DNA of 64,000 nt, taken from the NCBI RefSeq assembly GCF_001039355.2, contig NW_019774391.1:264377-328376 (forward strand), given 5' to 3'. Positions 21,393 through 33,624 of the stretch are shown here, one piece after another. Under the pieces are notes generated by a model. The model saw only the letters and a program-made list of their open reading frames with translations. It was not told where the DNA came from and made no database searches. The translations under genes and the position numbers were made by a program. Origin of the DNA: Lingula anatina. Taxonomy: Eukaryota; Brachiopoda; Lingulata; Lingulida; Lingulidae. Every line of letters begins with the position of its first letter. Position 1 is the first letter of the stretch.

Positions 21393-23524
21393 GCACACAA
21401 TAAATCCATCCATGGGTTGTGTATGCAGTGCAAAAGTAACCCCACTAGTACAGCATGAAAACTCGTACACTGGGCAAGAAGACAACATTTCTCGGTTATC
21501 AAGACCCATACAAGAAACACAATCATCACATGTGAATACAGATGTTAACAGTATACCAAATGATCACGGTATGATTATGTGGAAAATATGTTAATTGCAT
21601 CTCGATTTGCAATGGCACATTGTTATATTGAAACTTGCATTTCATATCTTTGAGGAATTGTTGCGCCATAGCGTCAATTTCCCCTCCTCTCTCCCTTTCC
21701 ATCTGTCTCCTTGAGGAACTGGTAGATCAATTATATTCTCTTCACTCTCACTTTGCTGGTGAGTGTATTTTTGTATAATAAACTATTATTGTTCAAAATA
21801 GCTCAGGATCAGTTTATGTTAACTGTTACTGAATTGGAAGATAGGAGTCGTGAGCTGACCGTGCCTGAGCGTTTGTTTTTTGGTTTTAACATATATATAT
21901 TTAAAGTTTACTGAATAAACTGATAATTACCATGGCATAAGGTGGGTTCTGCAAAAAACGCCATAACAGGTTTCCTGTCCCCCCCCCCCCATGCATGAAC
22001 CATCGAAACAAACACCTGCCAATGGCATTGCTACTCTCTGACCACAAGTAATCTAGGCCGTATTCAGAACAGCGAACTAACTAATCAGAGGATCAAATAT
22101 GGCCAATCAAATATGGTGTCTATTAGTGGATTAGACGGCAAGCTTTAAGTGTGTCACCATATTTGAGCCTTGGACTAGTTAATGCGCTGTTCTGAATGGG
22201 GCCCTAGTTAGGGGGCACTCAGAACTAGTTGATCCGCGGACTTTATATGCCCGACTCACTTTAAACTGGGAGAGAAGATAAATTTTGGATCCTAGCTTTA
22301 AAGTAGCGCAGACTATATTTAATAATTCCATTGTGGCCTCCCCGCCTCAACACGCGCCGTTGCTTCAGGGACCTTACAATTAAACATCGGAGCTGAGATT
22401 TAATCCGTTTAATGGCGCGTGTGGAGGCGGGGAGACCATCAGAGGAATAAACGGCGTTGCTTTTAAGATTAGGTCGGCCATATATAATCGGCGGGTCAGT
22501 TAGCACACTGATAAATCTGTTCTGAATGCTCTCTAAGGCTCCATTCAGAATGGATGATCCGAGTATTTACTGATCCACCGACTAATTATGGCCGACCACG
22601 GTTCAAAAGCGAATCCGCTGATTCCTGATGGTCTCCCCACCTTCACACGCGCCGTCACTGCAGGTGCATGGTAATTAAACCTCAGAGCAGAGGTTTAAAG
22701 GGGCGAGGATCAAATATGGCGCGAACCACTTAAAAGCGTGCCACTTAGTCCCCTACAGGAACCCCCTCGGAATCCCTTGCACCGGCAGGGACAGTGCGCT
22801 TGGGAGATGGGAAATCTATAAGGGGGTTATGCGGTGTGCTTTCAAGTGCGCGCCATATTTTAACCGCTGTTTATGATCAGTCAGTCTGCGGATCAACTAG
22901 ATTGTGAACAGAACCTTACATGCTATTAAATTAAAGATTACAAGGTTCGCCTTTAACTCAATTTTGTATCAGACTAAACTGCAGACCCCATGATCAGAGG
23001 ATAAGGTATTGCCAGACTAGAGTTGATAAGTTGGTCATCGACCGACAAATCCCAGTGTAATGGATACGTGGACGGAACTACCTGTGCATAGTATTTTTTT
23101 AACATGCGATGTTTAAACAAGCGTAGCAGCTAAATTTCAAGGGCTTTTTTTGTAGGGGTGTGTGGAGGAGGGTGGGAATGTCAAAACCAGCAGACGATCT
23201 TAGAGCGTAAATACAACAGTCTTTCTGGGGTCATCTGTGAATTATTACCATTAGCCAAACACATACCCAATGCAATTTTTCTATTTGAAAGAAGATAGGT
23301 GCGAAAATTATAATTTGTTTCAAAATTAGCGATGGTCTCATTCGTTTGTCAGTTAATCAGTTTTTTCTGGCTTAACGGCATTATACAGACTGCGCAAGAG
23401 AGCTAAGTGCAAGACAAATGAGAACTTTGACCTCTCAATACCTATAATTATCCCACTTTTGTTTTTTTCTTTAACAGGTGATGCAAGGACCCCTATTCAG
23501 GAAACGAGCAAGAAAAAAAATTGA
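21393..23524 (+). CDS. Small two-exon gene, putative N-myristoylated/palmitoylated protein, 67 aa
   Basis: Exon 1 starts after a strong acceptor (T-rich tract then ACAG at 21389-21392), with ATG at 21412, and ends at a GGT|ATG-type donor (exon end 21568). Exon 2 runs from 23478 (after TTTAACAG) to TGA at 23522-23524. The split codon G|GT gives Gly. The protein begins MGCVCSAK, the Met-Gly-Cys-x-Cys-Ser pattern of dually acylated membrane-anchored proteins such as LCK. The hydrophilic remainder contains PIQET twice (RPIQETQSS and TPIQETSKK) and ends KKKN. An AATAAA lies at 23789. I do not recognise a family. The acylation motif and the repeated motif across the splice junction support it being real; transcript evidence is missing. 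Confidence 0.5.
22055..22925. mobile_element. Three adjacent foldback (MITE-like) elements
   Basis: Three units sit end to end at about 22055-22200, 22205-22540 and 22545-22925. Each starts and ends with sequence like 'ccattcagaa...gatcaa...atatggc' and its inverted partner ('gccatatttg...ctagtt...ttctgaatg'). Units 2 and 3 share an internal phrase 'tctccccgcctccacacgcgcc' (in one or both orientations) and 'aattaaacct/catc'. They fill part of the intron of the small MGC gene. No coding potential. Confidence 0.65.
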
Positions 23525-24691
23525 TTCGATGGTACTGGGGTTATCACGAATATCATGGATATAAGGCGTGAACAGTTTAGATCTTTTTCTTCTTCTACAC
23601 CGCCATCATCATCATAAAAAAGACAATCTTTGGAGTTCGACTGACTCTGTTATTCTGTCACTGGAACCTTCTCATCAAACATCACAGGATAAAGCAACTG
23701 CCCAAAGTGGACATCAGTAGGACAATATGGGGCTGTAGTCATTCCGCAAGAACCTAATATACTTATTTCCAATTAGTCGAAAGAGGGAAATAAAACTACA
23801 TTTTTGCTTTGTTCAATAATTGGACGATGATTAAAGGTGGGCTAGGTTACGACCAGTCCCATCAAACAGCGGATTGTAAAAAAGAATATTTTCCTTAACG
23901 CGAAGAAAGAGAGGAAATGTGCGGTGGGAAGAGGGAAAAAAGCAGAAGGCTATCGTACTTATTGTGGACAGATCTATCTCCAAGGGGATTCTTGCAAAAC
24001 TCGATTCTGTGATGTTTTCAATGCTATATGATATGCTCTATTGTACTTTTAGTTTTTGTACTGTTCTTATTTTCAAAATGTTCAAAGACTGTTTTTGTCA
24101 TGTTTTATTTCCGTCTACCTGGAATAGTTAAAATATTCCATGATATACATTACCTCAGCATGATACTACACGGAATATTTGTAAAAATACAAAAAGTAAA
24201 TCGGGTGTAGTTATGGCTACCTGCACATCGAAAGTTACAAAGACGAATGGCTTTTTGTGGCTTTAATTCCCTCATTTACAATTACACTCTTCTGACAATT
24301 TACTCTTACCACCGTGTAAGTTCTTTTAAAGTCGCTGCAATTTTTCCACTCCTACTACGTAGGACCTTGGGCAAATAATACGAATTCGTATTATTTTTTT
24401 TTACTAGCCTTTTTTATTAACGATTCAAGTTGCAATGTAAAATCTACTGAGCAATTTTTTATTTTAGACTCAAAATAAAAACAATTTTATCACTATGCCT
24501 TCGATTTATTTGACTGAAGCAGATTAAAATGATTATATAAATGTAATTTAAACATCATACATATAAACATTATTATTAAAATGAAAGATATGAGAATAAT
24601 ATAAAAGACAATTAAACCTCTCTGATTAATTTTGTATCACAGTAATTAACATTGTTAACATGGTATGGTTGTATATGTTATCAATATTAAG

Positions 24692-25037
24692 TTAAAGGGA
24701 TAATAACTCTTCGTATGAGATCTATATTTCACAATAAAATCATTGTGAATAACTCATAGATATATAATATATTCTGTCTTACCACAAAAACGGCAGTTAT
24801 ACCTATTTTTTCTGATATCTGAGCTTGTCTTTAGACCACGTGACCTCCATTGATGGCAATATTCTGTTAAAATCTCTTAAGAGATTTTAACAAAAAACCA
24901 AACTTTTTAGAAAAAAACCAGGGACTAACTTTGAATGTAAAAATGGATTCATTAATCATTGGTAAGTATGGGAAAATTGTTGTTTACTCCAGGAAAATTC
25001 ATTTTTTGGCCAAAACGAAAAGATATTATCCCTTTAA
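24692..25037. mobile_element. 346-bp MITE with TTAAAGGGATAAT ends and internal 26-base palindrome
   Basis: Left end TTAAAGGGATAATAACTCTT; right end is its near reverse complement, finishing ATTATCCCTTTAA. At 24866-24891 there is a perfect palindrome made of GTTAAAATCTCTT followed by its reverse complement. Related copies are at 26916-27063 (partial, beside the N gap) and 36626-36796 (inverted, carrying the same perfect palindrome). Confidence 0.75.
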
Positions 25038-25554
25038 TGGAAACTAAATTACGACATCTTGAACACATGGAGTTTCAAAGTTTGCTCTAACATGTAACTT
25101 ACAACTAAACTTGAGGGGAATTTTTCCATGTAAAAATAAGTTTTTAAATTTGTTATTAAATAAATAAATAAGTTTACCTAGCCACTGCATGATTAACTTG
25201 ACCATACAGTGGCCATAAAATAGTCAATTCCTGCAAATGTCCTACTTCCGACAAAATCAAATTAAAAAAAAGAAATTGCATATAATTCCAACAGCGGCGG
25301 GGCTTATTGCAATAAACATAAAAAAGTGTAGGTAGCCGATGTGGCCAAGCATTTCTGTATACACTGAATTACAATAACATCACAAATTCAGAAAATGACA
25401 ATATATAGTCAACAATATCAAAGGCAAACATACGCACACTGATAATGAATTCTGATAACACAGACTGAGTCCTAATTCCGTGTAATGCAGTGTCAACTAA
25501 ACATCTGTATTGGCTAAATAATTAATGCCATTTTTGAATGACACTGAAGGATTT

Positions 25555-25900
25555 TTACATAAGACACCCCAAAAAGAGATTGCACTCAGCAAAAGGCCAG
25601 AGTTAGATGGTGTCTGTGGGAACAGAGTCTTCGGGAGCGTGCAGATAAACCCAGTGTTCGATCCAACTCTGCAGTGATTCTTGCTTAATTGCAGTCAAAG
25701 CAATCACCATGATTATTTGACACTCCTACTAAACCAGCAAAGGGGCAATTAACTATCGTGCGCTCCCAGCTCTGAAAGCTCTTTAACTCGAAGAGGCGTG
25801 TCAGACAATTAATCTGATTATACTGAATGCATTTTAGCTATAATCCACCGCAGAGTTGGATCGGTCCAGCTGTTACGATGGGTTTGTCTGAACGCGGCCT
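25555..25900. mobile_element. Foldback element with GATCCAACTCTGC arms
   Basis: Inverted arms around 'cgatccaactctgcagtga' (about 25668) and 'cgcagagttggatcgg' (about 25850). The AACTC/GATC signature resembles the arms of the elements at 40835, 42596 and 52590. The exact boundaries are not clear. Confidence 0.5.
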
Positions 25901-25973
25901 TAGTGTTTTCCACTCTGATGCTTATATTTGCGAGCGGATGCTCAATGATGTTCAATGAATTCTCCATATTATC

Positions 25974-26112
25974 TCATTGATCTTCACCCTGGTCACCGCC
26001 AGAGGCAACCGAAGGGTCTCGTGGTGAGACATAACCCGAGTCAGTCGAAACATTCGAAATCCTCAGCTTATTATTTCTATCGAAATCGTGTTCATTCGGA
26101 GACAACATGGTT
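25974..26112 (-). CDS. Candidate terminal exon of an unrecognised minus-strand gene
   Basis: After a good acceptor (TTGCATTTTTCAG) there is an open stretch of 45 codons ending in TGA. It is rich in Ser, Asp and Gly: SNVSTDSGYVSPRDPSVASG, then GDQGEDQ at the C-terminus. The entry phase needs two bases from the previous exon, which may lie in the 361-base N gap upstream. The acidic Ser-rich tail could be cytoplasmic. No family is recognised, and a link to the exons at 28.0-28.6 kb or 35-36 kb is only a possibility. Confidence 0.4.
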
Positions 26113-26554
26113 CTGAAAAATGCAAGGTGTTCACTGAATTTTCTGTCTCTCACGGTAAAACAACTAAACTCAATGCTTAAAGATACATACAAAGTCAATT
26201 TTTTGTCATAAAAACCAACCGAATGCCAGCATATAGTTTCAGGTAGTATAACTAAGAGAATTACCAAAAGGCATTGTTTAATTTTACCCGAAAGTGATGT
26301 TTGGACAGATTTTTCTGCTAGCATTCTATGCTGTATGTCAATGGGGCAGAAAAGTAGGTCACGAAAGTAGGTTTAATTGACAACCAAAAATTTAAAGAAA
26401 GGAGCACTCTAAAGCTCTTTTATGGTTGATTGGGTGATTTATTCAGTTTATCCCTTGGCATGTCGAATTTATTAGAGTCGTAGAAGAAACTAGTAGAAGT
26501 GGTTTACATGTGTTACTGGGAATCCGCGCTCCACCGATGCTCGGTTCGTATGTA

Positions 26555-26915
26555 NNNNNNNNNNNNNNNNNNNNNNNNNNNNNNNNNNNNNNNNNNNNNN
26601 NNNNNNNNNNNNNNNNNNNNNNNNNNNNNNNNNNNNNNNNNNNNNNNNNNNNNNNNNNNNNNNNNNNNNNNNNNNNNNNNNNNNNNNNNNNNNNNNNNNN
26701 NNNNNNNNNNNNNNNNNNNNNNNNNNNNNNNNNNNNNNNNNNNNNNNNNNNNNNNNNNNNNNNNNNNNNNNNNNNNNNNNNNNNNNNNNNNNNNNNNNNN
26801 NNNNNNNNNNNNNNNNNNNNNNNNNNNNNNNNNNNNNNNNNNNNNNNNNNNNNNNNNNNNNNNNNNNNNNNNNNNNNNNNNNNNNNNNNNNNNNNNNNNN
26901 NNNNNNNNNNNNNNN
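26555..26915. other. Assembly gap (361 N)
   Basis: A run of N. The right flank starts inside a copy of the TTAAAGGGATAAT MITE family, so the gap probably arose from that repeat. Confidence 1.
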
Positions 26916-27063
26916 CTTTAAAAAATCACGGACTATCTTTAAATATCAGAATAAATTCACGAACCATTGGTGAGTATGGGATACTCGTCGTTTATCCGAA
27001 GAAAATCCGTTATTATTTGTGGGGAGGGGGGGGGGGGCAAAACTACAGTTGTTATCCCTTAAA
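26916..27063. mobile_element. Partial copy of the TTAAAGGGATAAT MITE family
   Basis: Shares 'ggactatcttt', 'ccattggtgagtatggga' and the terminal 'ttatccctta' with 24900-25037. It is truncated by the N gap and contains an expanded G run near 27028. Confidence 0.65.
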
Positions 27064-28011
27064 TATGAAATGGAATTGTGCTTGAAATAAAAGTGAGTAC
27101 GAATGTAACCAACTGCCTTTTGTTTACAGTGACACTGTTTGAAATATATATATACGTACTGATTATTTTCCGCTTCTTGTGTCCCGCTTCTCCCACCCTC
27201 GCCGATACCAGTTGTCATGTTGTTGGTTTCTGCGCTTGGTTCGTCTTTTGCGTCTTTTGCGGAAACGACTGTAATAAAATGTTTCGTGTAGTATAAAAAA
27301 GCATCCTTTACAAAAAAAAAAAAAAAAAAAACAAGAACAACTTTCCTTTAGGGTCCTATTGGACGTATGGAAATCTACCGGAATCCTACAGGACCCTTCG
27401 GGACTCAATAGGAATTCTACCAGGCAAGTCCCAGACAGAAATACCATAATATCCGATATAATTCTCTTAGAACCCCATAGAGTTTTATAGGACTTTCTAT
27501 GGGAAATTTTAGTATGGGCTCCTAAATGCGGTGGAATCGACGAATAATTTGTCAGATATTTGCCATTTGCATTATAACTTGCATTTAGTTATCATTAACT
27601 TCTTTAATTTGAAAATTAAAATAATAGTCCAAAAGGTAATAGTTCTCTCTAAAGTATTCAATAACATGGTGCATATTTAAAAAAAAAAGCATAGAAATCA
27701 GGGCAACAGGTATAGGCAACCCTGCCTAGTTTCAAAGCTTCCAACCCAGCTCTTCTGGCAAAAATAATCCATAAGCTGAGGTAATTATTGGTCGAAGAAA
27801 TCTGACGTAATAATTGCCTTTAATATTATTTAAAAAGTACAATGATCGGCGTTAAAGATAGGGTCAATACATACCAGGGCAGTCTCATATCTATTAAGAG
27901 AAATAATATCTTTAAAAAATCATAAATTAAAAAAAAAAACTTTTTTATTTTAGACTAAAATGCCACCCAAATGATAATAATATTAATAATAATAATTATT
28001 ATAAAACGTAC
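27064..28011. other. No supported gene
   Basis: Contains a poly(A) run at about 27310-27330 and a stretch (27350-27490) in which GGA/TCC-type short phrases repeat. No exon with convincing splice sites and protein similarity was seen. Confidence 0.4.
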
Positions 28012-28598
28012 CATTAATTACTGGAGTTTTGATCTCTGGTTTCTTGACAGTTATAGGTAACAGACCACCTAGGCACATACAATTAGAATAATAATTCATT
28101 TATCTGTATTTGCAATGATGAAAATGAATACAGGTGCTTGTTCTGCTAAGGATTCTAATATACAGGGTACTTCAATGTATCTTTCATTAACTTTTAGAGT
28201 CCTTGGACATGTTAAATCTTTTCAAACCAGTTATACACTAGTACTGTAAGTAACAGTGTGTAAAATTGCTACTCCAAGTCAAAGAGCATGATCAAATAAA
28301 GTGAAAGTGCAATAGTTGGTTTGATATCATTTATCTTTCTCATATCTTTAGTAATACTTCAAAAGCGTCGATGACGCTGGGAAACTTCATTGATCGTTGA
28401 CTGCCTTTCCACATATAGGTGATTATAATAATTCATAGCTCAGTTCATTTAAATATTACAAAACTCACATATGACGCATGCTGGAGTATTAGCCTTCAAG
28501 GTCGGTTTTTCTTGTTGCAGATATTTTATGATCTCCAAGTACTTGTCTTCGGGAACCTGTCCTTTAAGGGGTCCACCTAGAACTTCCTCGTAGCTGAC
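28012..28598 (-). CDS. Two candidate internal exons of an unrecognised gene
   Basis: Exon 28469-28598 follows a CACAAG acceptor and ends at ATAT|GTGAGT. Exon 28012-28068 follows a CCTAG acceptor and ends at AATG|GTACG. The split codon T|GT joins them as Cys without a frame break. The peptide reads SYEEVLGGPLKGQVPEDKYL, then a helical, Lys/Glu-rich stretch, then CGLLPITVKKPEIKTPVIN. Matching phases and clean splice signals suggest a real gene, but I do not recognise the family. Entry phase is 0 and exit phase 1, so further exons are needed on both sides. Confidence 0.4.
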
Positions 28599-31500
28599 CT
28601 TGTGATGAAAAATTTGTAAACTCAATTAAAATGTAATCATGATTTATCTAAATTGCCATTTTTCTTGGGATCTGTTGTGGTGGCGTATTATTTTAGCAAG
28701 GAAGGATTGAAACTTTTATTTAACCTGTATTATCTCAATTAAATTCAGCTGGACCGGTCAGGTGCAAAATTCGCCTCTACTCGGCTCCGGTAAAAATACA
28801 TACTTGGTGCATTGTTACTGGGCTTTAAACTGCTCTCCTGCCACAGGGTGCTCTAGTAATCTGTTACACTATTGTCGTTTGACAGATATTTTGTATAATA
28901 TTTTAGAAGTTCTTGATATCACAGGGTAGCTATAAACTGGTTTGCAAACTACCTGCGAGTATACATACATGTATATTCCAACTACAAAAAGTTAAACCTA
29001 GGACATTCGTATGTCCTTGCTAAAACATATAAACCGGACATTTTTTAAATATGAAATATTTCAGTTTCAAGGGTATACCTAGGTAAACATGCGTTCTTTT
29101 TAAAAAAAAAAAACTCAGACCTCATATAAGATATCCGACTGGAGAAGTGTGAAGTCAGGTGTGTCGCTACATATTTACTGACTATCAAGTCTTTTGCACT
29201 GCTGCATTATGTAATATGCAGTGATTTATTTGGGTAGTGCTCCTTTGGGCTGGTCAAAGCTTGTCTCGAAGAATTAAAAATTTTGCATTCAAGCGGTCGG
29301 TTTTACAGTGCGTAATATAAGTTAAGCAGTGTTTTACAAAAATGTTCATCTGTGCTAGAATGGCGCGAAGAAGACAGACATTGCCAGACAGGTTATTGTG
29401 TCCAACGAAATGGTTCGCACAGTTTTAAAAAGTTGTGCCCAGAGTAATGTGCCTGCACAAAGGCCACGCCCAATGTATCGACATCGTCCCTGGTCCAGGG
29501 TACAGGACTCGTTGTTCTTCAGGATATGCTGCTGCAACTAAACAAAAACCAACCAGTCCTTTCCGAATGAGGGGCAAATAGGGGATGTCCGGGATAGCCT
29601 ATTTTGAACATCTGCGCAGCAGATGACGTCAAACGAGACCTGAATTGGAGCGAGATTTCACGAGAGGTGGGGTTAAAATCTGCCACTGAAACTTCCCTCG
29701 CGGTCAGGCACAAGTCTATGTTATAGGATTGCATTGAGTAAAATTTGGCGTTGTCATGTAATTTGAGATAGAGCAACGCAATGGCGAATTGCTAGTGTTG
29801 TGTCGTAGGGTGCATTGCAGTTACAGTTAAGCGAGAAAACCAGGAAAATGACCATGAATGACAGACACGACTGGCGAGAGAAGTGAAGTGAAGAAAGAGA
29901 AATTGGGCTTGATTAGATTAAAAGGACAAGTAAGGACTAAGGACATATTTAAAGTACAGATCAGGTGGCAGTATTTTGTAGAAAGAAAGGGACCAACTGC
30001 AGACAACTCGCACCCGGCGCGTCACTGGCTCCATGGCATCACCGTATAGACCGTATCATCAACGGTCGAGGGGCATATTAATAAGTAAGTTTTGTGTGAA
30101 GTTTACAGGACACCATGGTTTATTAATGTTATACAGCCCTAGTACTTGTGATTAATAGTCTTTTACGGTAACTATATCAGACAAATTTGCTTGTACCATT
30201 CCTATCTCCATATAACGTGTACCTGATTATGAAATACTGGTGAACCTTCCACACCTATTAAGCATACACAATGTTCAGTTGCATTTGTAACATACCATGC
30301 CGGGTGGTCAGTTATGATAATTGCAAATAAGGTAGAAATAAGAGTTGGTACTTACAACAACGTTTATCACGTAATGATATATATTTCAGAAAACTAAGTG
30401 AGTTATTTTTTATTTATTTTAGAGCACGACAGACACAGCACATGTTATTGAACCAGGCAAGAACTGTGAGAGTCATGTGGTCAGGATAATCAGATGTTGA
30501 AGATTGCTAAGTGTATATTAATCTCTTATGTCCTTGGTTATTTTGTTGTTTACTTAATTATATCAGGAGTCAACAGATGGTATTTTTGTCTGGGTGTCAC
30601 TTACAGTATCAGGCTGACACCTGTTTTTCATATCATTTACTCAGATCACAAATGCAAGTTCGTCTGTGATGTGTTTATTTGTTGCATTTGTGTATAACTG
30701 TCAATAAAATGCAATGATTTTGTGAAAATTTCAACTTATTATGTTATATGTTGTCTATTTTAATACTTTCTTTTGTCATCTTTCCTGTCATTTAAGTCGG
30801 ATCTGATCACAATGAAACTTACATTTTGTGAATGCTATCCATTAGTTTCTATAGCATCATTTTCATAAGTAAATAAATGAAGAAAATTAACTTTATGATC
30901 AAACTCGAGCCTTTTGAATTAGTTACTATAAATTTAGTGAAATTAAAACAAAGATGCAGGCAAGTCTAATGTTCTGATATGCCATCCATCAGTAATTTTA
31001 CTTCTTTATAAATAAAGTTTAATAGTAAAACATTTATAAAGAAAAATTAGTTGCAGTTATAAAGCTTTTGTTGTTCAAACGAAATGAAATGACCAGTCAA
31101 TGAAGAACAATAAAAAATGAACAATATCTTTAATATGTCTATTTTTCATCCACTGGCATGTTTAGACAAGCATCTCTTTAAAATCCCAAAGACAGTAATA
31201 TAAATTGACAATTTAAAAATGAAAAAGAGTGGATAACTATATAAAGTTCTTGACATCTACATCAGGGAAATAGTGAAAATGGAAGTTTGTAGCCTAAGAA
31301 TGAAGCAATTAAGCCCTCGACAGCACTGGATTACTTTATTTACAAATGTCCAATACCAGTAGAATGTACATGGACCTACATGTACTTTCAACATTGATCT
31401 CATTGAAAGCAAAACAGTCATGCCACTCCCATAAAGTGAAAAAAGGTTGCAAATGAATCTCTGCAAAGGCCATAAAGGTGATTAAATATAGTTGTGAAAG

Positions 31501-32440
31501 TCCATCATTCCTATTCAAAATGAATAACAATACTGCCCCTGTTATATAAACAAGTTTTTTTAAGTTTATATGTACACTAAGGCATTTGATCTTCAAAAAT
31601 CCATCCCTGCAGCTAGAGGATTCAAGTCAATTTAGACTGGTTTACATTTGCCAAGCAATGTGATCCATCTTTATCCCATAGTTTGCATGTGAACTTATCC
31701 AGCCCCCTTTACCGGATATGTCCAATATGATGCTAGAGCCACAGCATGTTTTATATGGCATCCCCACTGAAAAAAGGAATAATTTATGTTCACTCACAAT
31801 AACAAATTTGACGTGCCGGATACTAAACATAGCACTATAGGATGAGAGATTGAACTTCAAACTAAAAGTGATAATGATAGCCTTTTAGTTTGTGAATAAA
31901 ACGATTCAGAAACATCAGCTGACAAAACCTATCATACATCAGTAATATATTAACAGAGATGTGATATACACTTCATTACAAATTAAGAAATATTTCCTTA
32001 CCTGGCAAAGTTTAACATTGGCCACATGAATAATTGGAAGCTGCCTGGGCATCATCCGTCCGATTCTCATTCAATCCTAGCCACTTTCATCTAAAAGGCA
32101 TGCGTATCAACGGGCATGGTAACTAATGTCATTTTCCTGTACCACAAGCATCTGGTGATGTAGCCTGTTTAACGCGACCTTTGCTGCGTAGTACGTCCTC
32201 CGGGCAAATTTTGCTTTGCAAGCGTCATCGGCTCTTAGCTTGGCAAATTCAACATGTCGGTTGTACGTACATATAATATAAATACTTTTTCTTTATAAAG
32301 TGAAAAAAGAACAAGCCTGTAGCTAAAAAAATGTGTAAGTTCAGCTATTTTTCAAGTAAAAAAATCGCTGCTCTATTTCCTTGTGGTCTCCATATTTAAA
32401 CCCCACCTCAAGGTAGATCTCGTAAAGTCACGGGGAAACT
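28599..32440. other. Long stretch without a supported gene
   Basis: AT-rich sequence with short unsupported frames only. It lies between candidate exons of the minus-strand gene(s) and may be intronic. Confidence 0.4.
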
Positions 32441-32444
32441 TGGT

Positions 32445-33170
32445 CTTCTCGTTGAGAACCTACCCTGAGAACCCAGACAGCCTCTATTGTCACCAAAACG
32501 CATTTTTCAAGGCTCTTTGCGAACACTAAACCAGTTTCAGCAGGTTAGGATACCAGACGACCTATAAGGAAGCTACTGTAAACAACAAAATAGTGTGGTC
32601 TGTACACGGTATCTCTAATGAATTGGGGATCTTGGCCGTTTCTGGGTAGAACACTGAAACCGCGAGGTTTTCTTTATTGAGGTCAGATTTCACATTAGCC
32701 GCTTAACTGGTCAAAACAGACAGACATCCTGAAGAGGCCTACAAGTATGCCGCTTCTAAGTGACAAGGATCATTGACAGCGTCAGTATTTCGAGTGGATA
32801 CCACATTGATGCCAAAATACCAATTGTGTTCATCGATGAAATAAAGGAATAATCTGGTAACCACTTGACTATCATTTGATAGTGGGCATCATAGGAACAA
32901 TTTTAGGTTGCACGATAAAATTGCCGGTTCACACATGGCACTTTTAATAGCAGATAACTTACAGAACCAAGGGAATGAGCAGCTACCTTGGTCATCAAAT
33001 GAGAACCACATAGACAATATGTGGGTTGGGCATTACTCGCCAAACCAACGGCCTGTATGTCCCACAACAAAACTGAACCAAATTGGACAAGTTTTGACCG
33101 TTGTCCGAAATTTTATTCCAGATAGAAACCTAAAAATCTATCCTAACGAATGCCTTGCCACTTGAAATCT
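32445..33170 (+). pseudogene. Decayed Tc1-like transposase
   Basis: Near 32470-32590 a frame reads TASIVTKTHFSRLFANTKPV with later stops, resembling the second helix-turn-helix of Tc1 transposases. At 32908-33165 a frame reads MHDKIAGSHMALLIADNLQN and continues EQLPWSSNENHIDNMW, matching the catalytic block usually written as D-NARPH...LPWPA.SPDLNPIEH.W. The key residues are altered and there are stops between the blocks, so the copy is dead. No terminal inverted repeats were recognised. Confidence 0.65.
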
Positions 33171-33624
33171 CTGGTAGCAGCCAGATGAGGTCAGGCGCAA
33201 CAACGACCGTTGCTGTGACTAGACACTGACATGAGGGTCATTTGTGGGGCGTGAAACTCTTTTAAAGACGTTAATTTGGAAAATAAGGAGATACATTCGC
33301 TTTTAATGGTTGTCGTATGACTGAGAATAGGCAATGTGTTTTTGTTTGCTTCACTGGCGAATTCAATTACTGAACTGATGTCACAATGACATCAAAGAGA
33401 TTATCAAAAGGTTATTAAACCACGATTTTAATGCTTATTTCCATTTACCGGTCAGCAAAATAAGAAAAAAACTGATGAATTATGATTCCACATTAAATGT
33501 CAAGTCTGTATTTTTGATACCTCCATCCAAATATGTTTGTTGTCGTCCGGGGTCCAGAACCACATGCGTCTTTCTGGACAGAACGTAAATCTCACGCTCT
33601 CGGAACTTTGGGAATTCCCCTTCT

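Larger units (their letters stand above)
23525..25973. other. Intergenic: 3' UTR of small MGC gene, MITEs, no other gene
   Basis: Holds an AATAAA at 23789-23794 after the MGC gene stop, the MITE at 24692-25037, and near 25555-25895 a further foldback-like region. In that region 'gatccaactctgc' near 25669 is matched by the inverted 'gcagagttggatc' near 25850. No exon is supported. Confidence 0.5.

Noticed and set aside
26499-27085. Long frames reading through the N gap, and similar ones at 50336-50711
   Set aside because: They are made mostly of undetermined bases and are not evidence of coding.
29858-30049. 63-codon plus-strand frame (MTDTTGERSEVKKEKLGLIR)
   Set aside because: Composition looks protein-like, but there is no homology I recognise and no supporting splice or poly(A) context.
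31712-31767. Minus-strand mini-exon candidate reading GMPYKTCCGSSIILDIS
   Set aside because: The acceptor is good, and the entry phase would fit the exon at 35211, but the exit phase does not fit the next candidate exon, and the peptide is too short to judge.
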